Shown piece by piece: positions 23,333 through 32,869 of a stretch of DNA of 64,000 nucleotides. Below the pieces are notes generated by a model. It searched no databases and had not been told where the DNA came from. It saw only the letters and a program-made list of their open reading frames with translations. Numbering within the stretch: position 1 is the first letter of the stretch; every line of letters begins with the position of its first letter. The stretch is from Gentiana macrophylla (Eukaryota; Streptophyta; Magnoliopsida; Gentianales; Gentianaceae). The stretch spans positions 91,271 through 155,270 of the forward strand of contig JAOBSW010000798.1 in the NCBI GenBank assembly GCA_026214975.1, in the 5' to 3' direction. The position numbers and the translations under genes were made by a program.

Positions 23333-25078
23333 TGTATGACCCAAGCTCAAAGGAACCATTACTTCCATATATTCCCGAGATTGAGGCTTTGGCTGAGACA
23401 CCAAACGCCTGCGAAACAAGGTAGTTCAAGTTGAAGAGGTTACTCAAGAGTTGGAAAGTGAGAGTTTTAGTTCGAGACTTCTAGTATGGCTACACGGGAA
23501 TGAAGATCTTGAGTTTGACCGGGGTATGGAGCGAGAAAGAAGTGTGAATCCTTTTGAGGAAAGGGATACTACTCAATATCAAGGTCAACCGCCCAATTCT
23601 CTCTCCCAAGGATGGAACCTTTACCAGAGAAGAAGGAATATTGTGCGTAGTCCTCATTGACAAATCACTTTCAACAAAGGACCAATATCCTCTTCAAACT
23701 CCACAAATCCTCAAACACAACAACCTCCACATATGGACCCCGATTCCTTCAACAATATCAACAAATGATGATGCAAATGGCCCAATTCAATCCTATGATG
23801 AATCCCATGATGAACCCTATGATGAACCAATTCCCTCAAATGGCAAACCCCTATGCTCAACAATTTATCCCTCAAGCTAATCCTCAACCAAATCCCGTAG
23901 TGAACCCTCAACCATGTGCACCTCAAGCTCAAGTGAACCAAGCGGGAAATCGACCGGTGAGGCTTTGTAGAGATTATGTGACACCGATGGCTACCACGGG
24001 TCATAGTCCTATTCGAGTACCGGCCGTTGCGGCTAATAACTTGGAAATAAGGCAACATGTTTGGCATTTACTTGAGATAATGCTCAATTTGAAGGAAAGG
24101 CGACGGATGATCCGAACACTTTCATCAATAATTTCCTTGAGGTGTGCAAAACAGTGAAGATAAATGGGGTTGGTGAGAAGCGGTTCGGCTACTTTTGTTC
24201 CCTTTTGCTCTAAAAGGAAAGCGAGGAGTGGTATTCATCTTTAGCTCATGACTCTCTCCACACATGGGAACAAGTTGCTAGCACATTCTTGCTCAAGTAC
24301 TTTCCACCATCAAAGGCTCTTGACTTGAAGTCCGACATCTCTAATTTTGAGCAACTATTGGGTGAAGATTTGTTTGAGGCATGGGATCGGTTCAAGACTA
24401 TGTTACTTAAAATGCCCTCAACATGGATTGAAGCATGGGATCAAGTGCATCTATTCTATCGAAATTTGGATGGTAGTTCAATGCAACAATTGAATGGGGC
24501 ATGTGGAGGATCCATTATGGATGTAGCACGGATGTGGCATTGGCCACCATTGAGAGTATTTGTGAGAATAATAGGCAATGGAGTTCGGGAAGAAAGCAAC
24601 TAAAGCATAAAAAGCCACTTGTGACCGCCGTGGTAGATGAGCCCGAAAGGAACTCCGAGTGGCATAACAAGGTGTTGGCTATGGAACAAAAAGTTGATGA
24701 TTTGGCTTTAGAGAACAAGAAGGCCCGGTTATGTCAACTTTGTGGTGGTGAACATTCGGCTATGAATTGCACATCTCCAAATACACCACCAACAATCGTG
24801 CCAATGAAAGCTCAAGTAGCACCTCAAGCCGGGACTTTAGTGGCTAATGCGAATTCATTGCAACAATCTTTGATGAATGCCTACGCTTTAGGGCAATTGA
24901 ATGCGGGGCAAATGGATTTTAACCCTCTCACCACCTATGGCAATCCGGTTATTGAACCTATGGATACGAGTTTGATGTTGGACACACAACCCTATGATGC
25001 TAACTATGTGGGGCAAGGGCGTGTCCAAAACTATGATTTTCAAGGAGCTCAACGAGGTGGAGAGAGAATCCTAATTTG
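23333..25078 (+). pseudogene. Athila gag of element 2 (broken)
   Basis: The N-terminal part (from about 23340) and the Met/Gln/Pro-rich stretch at 23740-23930 lead into the conserved Athila gag entry, RLCRDYVTP, then VAANNLEI. The core follows through FPPSKALDL and FEAWDRFK to FYRNLDG. A CCHC-like knuckle CQLCGGEHSAMNC lies near 24735-24772. At least four frame changes (about 23430, 23650, 24075 and 24530) and a TAG/TGA-type stop near 24211 prevent full translation. The longest intact pieces are 166, 104 and 192 residues. Gag would form the particle and package RNA. Confidence 0.85.
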
Positions 25079-25153
25079 ACTTGGGGTCGTGGTCCGAATC
25101 AAGGGCAATCCTCTAGGCCTCAACACAGTTCTTCATATCAAAGCTAACCTTAA

Positions 25154-25835
25154 CCGGCAACGGCGCCAGAAAACTTGATGACCAAAATAGTAACGACCAA
25201 CCTTAACCGGCAGGGTACCGGGTCGGAAGTACTATAGAGGTGAGCAAGGTCGTATCCCACGGAGAATCAATCGAATACCAAAGTCGTCTTGGATTTAGTT
25301 TAGATCAACCAAGGTATTTCAAGTTTAATTACACTAAAACGGAATGTAAACTAGAGATATTAAAGATAGAAAGATACATAGCCAAACCATGATCCAATTG
25401 ACTACTTTTGCCCTCTAATCGATTATTCGGGAACAGGATTAACCATCCTACCAACCTAACGCTTATATCGACTCATCCATGGGTGCAAATTCTAAGCTAG
25501 TGTAGGGACGCCATTCAATAATCAAACACCTTTGCCCGGTTCAACAGATCCGCCTTTAAGGATTTAATTGACCGAAACAAGATTAACGCACTGTAATTGC
25601 TCGATTTCACAACCGATTAAACCTCACTCCCTAATCAATCTAAACAACTCGGTTGATTATAAGGAATGATCTCAAAACCCTTTTCCCCACACCCTTCGCA
25701 ACATACATTTATGAAAGTGGTGTGTGTGTTCGTGAACTAGGTGATCAAGCTAATCCACGCATTAAGAACAAGTTTTAAGACATGAAATTGTCAATATAAC
25801 AACAATTAAACACTACCCACCCCCAATTTCTCCTC
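25154..25835 (-). repeat. Inverted LTR U5 plus primer-site fragment inside element 2
   Basis: On the minus strand this reads as the last 660 bases of an element 2-type LTR ending ATCA (25176), followed by the spacer and 15 bases of tRNA-Asp primer site (25154-25168), where homology stops. It is inverted relative to the flanking LTRs and sits between gag and the env-like ORF, where pol belongs. It is highly similar to 22570-23250. Confidence 0.88.
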
Positions 25836-26282
25836 CTTCCATCCCCAATTTCTACTATTTCATTACTCTGGCCAACTGCTGCCGTGTTTGACGCCGCGCG
25901 CTGAAGCACTTTTCCGCCACCCTCTCGTGCTATTAATCGCCGCGATTTGGATGGCCTTCCTCCTCCAAATCCTCCTCTCCTCGTGTGGTAAGAATAGCTT
26001 GATATCCTCTCGGTCAATTTCGCCATTATTTTTCACCTGTGGATTGTTGTTGACTATTTTTGCAATTTATGGCTTTGTCTTGTATCGTTGTGGTGGTGGT
26101 GTTGTGGCTCGGTTGTGCTACATTGCGTTGTGGTGGTGGTGTTGTCGTTTTGTGGTTCGTTTTGGTTCGGATTGTGTGCTGTTGTGTTTGGGAAATCCCG
26201 ATTGGACGCTAATCGGGTTGTGTTTGTTGGTTGTTGTGGTGTTGTTCCGGTGCTATCTCTGTTTTGTCTACACCTTAGGTTA
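25836..26282 (+). other. Leader of the env-like ORF with a candidate splice acceptor
   Basis: Unrecognised GC-richer sequence, then a GT-rich low-complexity part (about 26080-26260). A T-rich tract ending CTACACCTTAG at 26280 resembles a 3' splice site three bases before the env-like ATG. A donor-like GTAAGA occurs at about 25987. The open frames here look like by-products of the simple sequence. Confidence 0.4.
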
Positions 26283-27861
26283 ATGGCTCCACCCAAATCC
26301 ACGTCCAATCCCGACTCCTCCGCCTTGGCCAAACGAAAGGGTAAGGCTCCGGCCGAGAAACCCTCAAAAAGGCCAAAGACTCGAGGAGGGGCAGCCCTCA
26401 CCATCCGGGAACCGTCTAGTCAACCTAGGTCCAATCCTCCTAGGGGTGCCTCCGGTCCAATCCCGTTTGAACAGCGTTTCATCTCACCTTTAGCCCTCGA
26501 CGACTACAAAAACTTCTTTGTCAAAAAGAGCCCCATTGTTGAGCGGTGTTTCGATTCTAAGGATGTTGGCATGCACTTCGATGAGAACATCGCACAACGA
26601 AAGTGGAACCCCCTCCTAACCACCAATGCCAAACCACCAAATCTCACCCTCGTTCGGGAATTCTTTGCAAACTGGACAGCCTCTCCACAGCCTTGCACCT
26701 CAGTTAAAGTCCGGGGAGTCACCCTTACTATCTCTCCCGAGTCTATCAATACCCATTTTCACATTTCCGGGGTGCCATTGGAGAAAGATTATGTCCGTGC
26801 CCTTGCTACCCTCGAGAAGTCTAAGCCAAAATTTCGTGAGGAGGGTAGACAAGTGTGATGCCCCGAAGTTCAGTTCTCAGCCAAATCCGATAAAGCCCCC
26901 AGTCTCTTGATCAGTTCCATGTCTGATGCTACAAAATTTTTGATCAAGTTCCTTCTGAACCGCCTTCATCCTAGGAAAAATCAGTCCCGACTTTCCAAAG
27001 ATGACTTCGACCTTCTCTATGCTTTCCATTTCGATGTTCCTATCGATGTTGGCCGCTACATTTATAACCAGCTCACGAACTTTAAAGCTGATGCTAAGCG
27101 AGCCCTCATCTTTCCTCATCTCATCTTTGAGTTAGCTTCCTCCGCGGGTGTTTTAACCTACCCTGGAGACGAGCGTGTTCGTAAGAACCCGGAGCATGCT
27201 GTCCTCAGGAGTACGCACGCCCGACCCTCTGTTCCAGCCCAACCTTCCGGACCTTCTTTTTCCGCTCCATCCTCTCTTCCTCCTCTTTCCACCTTCGAGC
27301 GTCATGTCTACACCATGGCAGCATCTTTCCGCTCGTGGGCTGAGGATCAGAGGCTTGTCCTAGCCGGTCTTATCGAGGCGATCCACACCTCCGGCAACTC
27401 CTCCGTTAGGAAGAAGCTTCGTCGGCCGCTCTATCTTGTGTTTTCCCGGGAGTTAGACTCTTTTGTCACTCAAAGTTGCTTTTTAGGAGAGGAGATGAGG
27501 GAGATCGGGGGCTACTGGCGAGGAGGTGGTTACGACACCGAGGCAAAGTGAGTCCAGTGATGTGGAGGGTAGTTCTGATTCTGGGTCTAGTTCTGGTGAT
27601 GAGGGTAGTGAGGGAGAGGGGGAAGGTAGTGCATCTGATGGAGACGAGGTCACACCACAGGCCACCACAGTTACAGGTACTGCTGCTGCACCTGCTGAGG
27701 GCGGAGAGAGCGCTTCCACCGACGTCTTGATCGGAGTTCAGGATGATGAGGTCACTTTCGAGGGTGATGTTCCTACTCTTTGGGGCTACTCAAGCCCATA
27801 CTATCGCTGCACTGCCGTTGAGTTGAGCAGACGATCCGGTGACCTTTACCTGCGTGCGTGA
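26283..27861 (+). pseudogene. Athila env-like ORF (putative plant transposon protein)
   Basis: It starts at ATG 26283 with a basic Pro-rich N-terminus (MAPPKSTSN, then KRPKTRGG). It then shows the block of plant Athila env-like ORFs: ERCFDSKDVGMHF, QRKWNPLL, VREFFANW and RGVTLTISPESI, at about residues 75-160. One in-frame TGA at 26856-26858 interrupts it, most simply a former Trp codon. The frame then stays open to 27551, where a shift moves into an acidic Ser/Glu/Asp-rich tail ending at 27861. No signal peptide or obvious membrane anchor is seen. The function of these proteins is unknown, and no entry role is claimed. Confidence 0.8.
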
Positions 27862-28354
27862 TCCCCTGCACCGATCCACGCGTGCTTGAGTTTATTTTAT
27901 TCCCGTTCTCTCGTTGTATAGCCCTAGACTAGTCGGTCGTCTTTTGCATTTTTCAGTTTCCAGTTGGCCTTGATGTAAACCCGAGGGGCACTACACTAAT
28001 TTCTTCACTTTTTCTTCTTTTTACCGTACTTGGATGATTCTACTTTGGCCTGTTTTGGCCATATCTTTATGCATGGTTGATACTGTATTTCTTTTATTTG
28101 ATATTTTTGGTCACATGCAGTCTGAGTCGGTATTTCCCCCGTATCCTCCCCTAATTGTATTTGTGGCATTATCTTTCTTATATCTCGATATCTACTGCCT
28201 CTATTCGGCACGGTGGCTGTTCCCCGTGTTTGTGGTTTCTTGGTTTCTCTTGGTGTAGGTATTTGGGATGGAGCTTCCCTAGACATGTCACGTATACGAT
28301 TCTTGCGCTTTTCTGCCGGGTTAAGCTAAGCCTTCTTTCTCTTTATCATTTACA

Positions 28355-28391
28355 CACTGAGGACAGTGTTGCATTTAAAGTGGGGTGGTAG
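28355..28391 (+). promoter_or_regulatory. G-rich cassette 1 of element 2
   Basis: A perfect CACTG-AGGA-CAGTG hairpin (28355-28368) is followed by AAGTGGGGTGGTAGG from 28378. Confidence 0.55.
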
Positions 28392-28963
28392 GCTTAGCTT
28401 TGATATGTGCTTTATTGTGTTTTCGGCCATTGTGTTGTATGCTTAGTGTGTGATCACTTTCAGCAAAAAGTTGAGCACTTTTTAAAATTTTCCATGGTAT
28501 TGATGTTGCATTCAGTATGTTGAGCCGTCACACCGATAGGATAAATGGTTAGTGAATGTTTAAATGCATGATACTTGGCTTACTACCTTATCTTGGAAAC
28601 GGGATTTTCACGCACGTATAGCTTCGATTTCATGAACCATGGTAACTAGTGACCGATTATGGTAGACTCAAGCACAATTCGGCTACCTAGAACTCATATC
28701 ATTAACTTCGAGACGAAATAGAAAGGCCGACTTTGGTAGAGTTTGGAGCGATAGTTATGGCATTTCTTTGATTTAACTAGAGCCATATAGCCATCCCGTG
28801 ACATATTCCACAAGAACCCTCTAAGCCTTGGTAGGATGGTTTAGACCCCATCCGACACTTAGCCATTCGTATTTAGCCCGTAATTTCCCAACCCCGAGCC
28901 TTATTTGTGGTCTACATTCCCTTGAACACCCTACGAGTTAAGCTTAATCTTTTCGTTTAATCA

Positions 28964-28990
28964 CACTTGCTTAGGCAAGTGTGGGGTGGT
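28964..28990 (+). promoter_or_regulatory. G-rich cassette 2 of element 2
   Basis: A perfect 7-bp stem CACTTGC-TTAG-GCAAGTG (28964-28981) runs directly into TGGGGTGGT. Confidence 0.55.
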
Positions 28991-29846
28991 AGAGTGATGT
29001 GTATTTTGAGAGGAGTTGGTGTTTTTACGAGCTATTTCATATCTTGGAGGGTAGGAGCTTGACTCGTATTATGTTCATGTGATGGCCCTTGACTCAAACT
29101 GTTTAATTTGTATAATGCAAACTTTCTAAGTTCAAAAAAAAAAAAAAAAAAAAACTCAAAAGAGAATGAAATCAATCAAAGAAAGCCTGCAATGAAGTCA
29201 ATAAAAGTGTAATAGAGGTTGAGTCAAAGAAGGCCAAGCGTTTTGAGACTTGTGTTTTTGATTTGAGTTGTGATGTTTGTATTTGGGACGAGTCTCCGGT
29301 CTAGAAACATGATTTCATCTACATTTGAGCCTCGTTACACTTGAGACATAGTGCGATATGGCGTTTTACTTAATGAATCATGTTTTAAGCTCATTTTTGA
29401 GCTAGCTAGTAGAAAGGTAGAGCTAGCTACATTCTACATTGTACACCCGAGATTAAGCTTGCTCGTTTTATTTCTCTCTTGTCTTTCCCCAGAAAATTCC
29501 CTTCGGTTAGCCCCGTCCCTAGCCTAACGTTACAACCGTGCAAGTCCTACTTGACCTCACTTAGCCTCGGTTGGCCTCGATTAGTGGAGATGCTTATGAA
29601 GTATGAGCCTATGGTGTAGTCGTGATTAACCTAGCATCCATAATCCGAACCGGTGAACCGTGGTAAATGTAGGAAAAGCTATTCACTCACACACATCCCG
29701 CTTGATTGATAAGATAGGGTTAAGTGTTATGCATTCACTCATTTACTTTCCGTTTATCATTGAGGTGTGATTGACTTGACATACGCGTGTGGCGTTGACT
29801 CCTTGATTCTTTTAAAACTTCATTTTGCTCGAGGCGAGTAAACGCT

Positions 29847-29859
29847 AAGTGGGGGTGGT
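29847..29859 (+). promoter_or_regulatory. Polypurine tract of element 2
   Basis: AAGTGGGGGTGGT abuts the 3' LTR. A small GCG/CGC stem precedes it. Confidence 0.85.
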
Positions 29860-31541
29860 TGATGAGAGTCAACTTTACTTTGCTCCGTGCTTAGTTCAAC
29901 CCCATTTACGGCACTTTTGGCTCATTCCGGCAATTTTAGGCCATGTTAAGGAGAAAACACACAATGCAATCACGTTGAGGTAAACCATCATATAGATGGC
30001 AAACCGTGTTATTTGATGATGTTTTTAGTCCTTTCGAGTCCTATTTATCTTGTGAAATTATGCTTGGTATATGTTTGGACGTCATGACACAGGATTTAGG
30101 TGCTCGTAAAGCTGGAAGGTGAGGTAATGAGCTCAAAAAGGCAAGACCGAGGTTCGGGATGAGAAAAGTTGAAGAAAAGTGCAAAAGATGGAGAAATGCA
30201 AGCTATGCACGCATTCAAGCTATCGCACGCATCATTGATCTGAGATGCTCGGGATGGGAAGAACAGGAACAATGCGTACGCATTCCTCTCTATGCGTACG
30301 CATTCCAGAAGAAACAGCAGCTAAGGAAGTGGGCATGCGTACGCATTCCAGTCTATGCGTACGCATCCACCTCAGCAAAGTCAGATTTTGACAGACAAAT
30401 TATTGTGGCAATGCGTGCGATTTGACAAAGAATGTAACGATTTGATGACTCTTAGTACTGATTTTGGGCACATATAAATAGAGGATTGCATGATTTTGTG
30501 GGAGGAGGTGGACACTTTTTGATACTCCATTTTTACCTAAAATTTTCTCCCAAACCCTTCTTCTCCCTAGATCGAAATTCACTCTTTCACTTATTAGATT
30601 CTCTTCTATTTTAGTCAATAGATAAAATTAGCTCAATCTAGCTCAAGTTTCCTCTCTACTTTTGGATTTCATCTTTTGTGGGTCTTCTTCATCGGCAATT
30701 AACGTTGGATGGTGTTGGATCTTGATGTAATTCAGATTTTTACACGAATTTGGTAATCAATTTTAGTTTTCCCTTCTCTTATGGCTTTAATTCTGTCTTT
30801 AATTTCTGTTCCTAGTTCCATTATGAGTAGCTAAATATATCATAGTCAAATCATGTGAAGATGGATGAAATTGCCTTCTAATTGATGAAATTGGGAATGG
30901 GTAGTGTTTAATTGTTGTTATATTGACAATTTCATGTCTTAAAACTTGTTCTTAATGCGTGGATTAGCTTGATCACCTAGTTCACGAACACGTACACCAC
31001 TTTCATAAATGTATGTTGCGAAGGGGTGTGGGAAAAGGGGTTTTGAGATCATTCCTTATAATCAACTGAGTTGTTTAGATTGATTAGGGAGTGAGGTTTA
31101 ATCGGTTGTGAAATCGGGCAATTTAGTGCGTTAATCTTGTTTGGTCAATTAAATCCTTAAAGGCGGATGTTGAACCGGGCAAAGGGTGTTTGATTGTTGA
31201 ATGGCGTCCTACACTAGCTTAGGAATTTGCACCCATGGATGAGTCGATATAAGCGTTAGGTTGGTAGGATGGTTAATCCCGTTCCCGAATAATCGATTAG
31301 AGGGGCAAAAGTAGTCAATTGGATCATGGTTTGGCTATGTATCTTTCTATCTTTAATATCTCTAGTTTACATTCCGTTTTAGTGTAATTAAACTTGAAAT
31401 ACCTTGGTTGATCTAAACTAAATCCGAAGACGACTTTGGTATTCGATTGATTCTCCGTGGGATACGACCTTGCTCACCTCTATAGTACTTCCGACCCGGT
31501 ACCCTGCCGGTTAAGGTTGGTCGTTACTATTTTGGTCATCA
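29860..31541 (+). repeat. 3' LTR of element 2
   Basis: It is 1682 bp. The inverted-motif cluster (30205-30425) reads GCGTACGC where the 5' LTR reads GCGTGACGC or GCGTCACGC. Many other differences are one-base gaps in short homopolymers. Confidence 0.93.
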
Positions 31542-31963
31542 CGCATAGATCTAACTCGTTTAGATCTAAGAACCTGCATCCTTCATGTTGAACCGGGCAA
31601 AGGTTTCTAGGTTGTTGCATGACGTCTAGTACTATCTTAGGAGTTTGCACCCAAGAACGAGTCGATATATGCATTAGGATAGTTGGTTGGTAGTTTCCAT
31701 TTCCAAATAATTGATTAGAGGGGCGGAAGTATTTAATTGGATTGTGATTTGACTATACCTCTTTCACTTTTATTCTCTCGTTTAAATATCGTTTTAGCAT
31801 AATCAGAACCTCAAACACCTTTGATTAACCTGAACTATGTATGAAAGCGACTTTGGTACTCGATTGATTCCTCGTGAGATATGACCTTGCTCGCCTCTAT
31901 AGTGCTTTCGACCCGGTACTCTGCCGACTAAGGTTGGACGTCACTATTTCGGCCATCAAGAAG

Positions 31964-32600
31964 CCAAGACACTTCTAATGATCCTTAACCAAAGACTACA
32001 ATGAAACACTTTAAGCTATGCTCGTACACTTAAACTACACTTAATAAAAGTTGTAAAAACTCTAAGAGAAAATTCTCAATATGATTATAATTCAAGGTGA
32101 GAAATACACATGGTGTGCCCCTCCTTTTATAGGCTAAGGAAGTTGACATTTTATTTTCTAGAAAATAAAAATAAATTAATAAAAGGAGAAATAACAATGA
32201 ACCTAGTCTCCTTCCATGTCTAAGTGAAAAAGAAAAAAGAAATATTTCCTAAAATAAAAGAAATCTTCAAATCAATAATTAGTAAATAATCCTCCAATCA
32301 GATTGATTTATTATTTACCAAAATAAGATGAAGATTTGATAAAATCAATCATCATAAGACTTCTAATTTCGGGCTAAATGGCCTTGGGACATCAATATTA
32401 ATAATAAGAATCCAAAAAACAGAAAATAGCAAAAAAATTCATCTTCTCTTCTCTTGAATTCTTGACCCATGATCTTTGGCCAAATGTGTTAAAATAATCG
32501 AAGTAAAAATCATTCTCTTCATTTGGACAATTACTTCATCACATTGGGCTTCTCTTAGATGATAATAGTCAACGGGATGACAAGTGGATCGATGAAAATG
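31964..32600 (-). repeat. Possible minus-strand LTR fragment
   Basis: On the minus strand a promoter-like CCTATAAAAGGAGG (about 32129-32142) is followed by a long untranslated stretch, as in an LTR. This was the target of the element 3 insertion. No TG...CA ends or partner LTR were found. Nothing coding is seen. Confidence 0.35.
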
Positions 32601-32609
32601 TGCAAGTCC

Positions 32610-32855
32610 GCCAGAATATGCAACAACTTTTATTCTCCAATGAAGAATGAAGAAGACGAAGAAGAAAACAGAGCAGGAAGAGAGAAAGAAAAACAGAGCA
32701 GAAAAAATATCTTGTATTATTCAACTAACTAGATATTTTTACAACTGTCAACTATATATACACTTTGACTATTACATGAATCTAAGTGATGTCATCACAA
32801 CCAATCATATCAACACAAAGTGACAACTCACTCCTTTGTACATTCATTCTCTTCA
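32610..32855 (-). repeat. 3' LTR of copia B
   Basis: Minus-strand start TGAAGAGAATG follows the purine tract directly. A TATATATA box occurs near 32757. The downstream end of the LTR is uncertain. Confidence 0.6.
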
Positions 32856-32869
32856 GCCCCCCTCAAACC

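Larger units (their letters stand above)
27862..29846 (+). other. Structured 3' noncoding region of element 2
   Basis: No real gene. Blocks at 28660-28990 and 29500-29720 are clearly homologous to 10740-11080 and 11440-11640 of element 1, for example around CCTAGCCTAACGTTACAACC. It contains G-rich cassettes at 28355 and 28964 and a 20-base A tract near 29135, in the same order as element 1. Confidence 0.78.
21525..31541 (+). mobile_element. Athila-type Ty3/gypsy element with gag and env-like ORF but no pol (element 2)
   Basis: LTRs of 1701 and 1682 bp (TGATGAGAGTC...GGTCATCA) are flanked by a perfect duplication CGCAT (21520-21524 and 31542-31546). Internal order: degenerate tRNA-Asp primer site, gag, an inverted LTR-U5 fragment, an env-like ORF, a long 3' noncoding region and a polypurine tract. 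Protease, RT, RNase H and integrase are all missing. It is the youngest layer of the 18.9-32.0 kb nest. By eye, LTR differences are mostly single-base indels. Confidence 0.93.
19788..31585 (+). mobile_element. Solo LTR of an unclassified LTR retrotransposon (element 4), split by element 2
   Basis: Sequence at 19788-21524 and 31547-31585 (about 1.78 kb) begins TGTTAGGTG and ends TCCTTCA. It is flanked by the perfect duplication TGTTG (19783-19787 and 31586-31590), which interrupts the element 3 LTR. The host sequence rejoins as in the related element 2 LTR (GGCGGACTGTTG then AACCGGGCAAAG). A TATA box (TATAAAG) lies at 21221. No ORF. The superfamily was not determined. Confidence 0.85.
18907..31958 (+). 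mobile_element. Solo LTR of an Athila-like element (element 3), split by nested insertions
   Basis: LTR sequence is at 18907-19787 and 31591-31958, about 1.25 kb in all. It begins TGATGAGAGTC and ends GGCCATCA like the element 2 LTR, but is clearly diverged from it. A perfect duplication AGAAG flanks it (18902-18906 and 31959-31963). No internal region remains, so it is the product of LTR-LTR recombination. TATAAATA lies at 19520-19527, with GCG inverted motifs just upstream (19426-19492). Confidence 0.9.

Noticed and set aside
26080..26283. Trp/Val/Cys-rich open frames upstream of the env-like ORF
   Set aside because: They come from GT-rich low-complexity DNA; the env-like homology begins only after the ATG at 26283.
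30159..30425. ORF through the GCG-motif cluster of the element 2 LTR
   Set aside because: The repeated tyrosine/alanine pattern is a by-product of the ACGCAT repeats in noncoding LTR.
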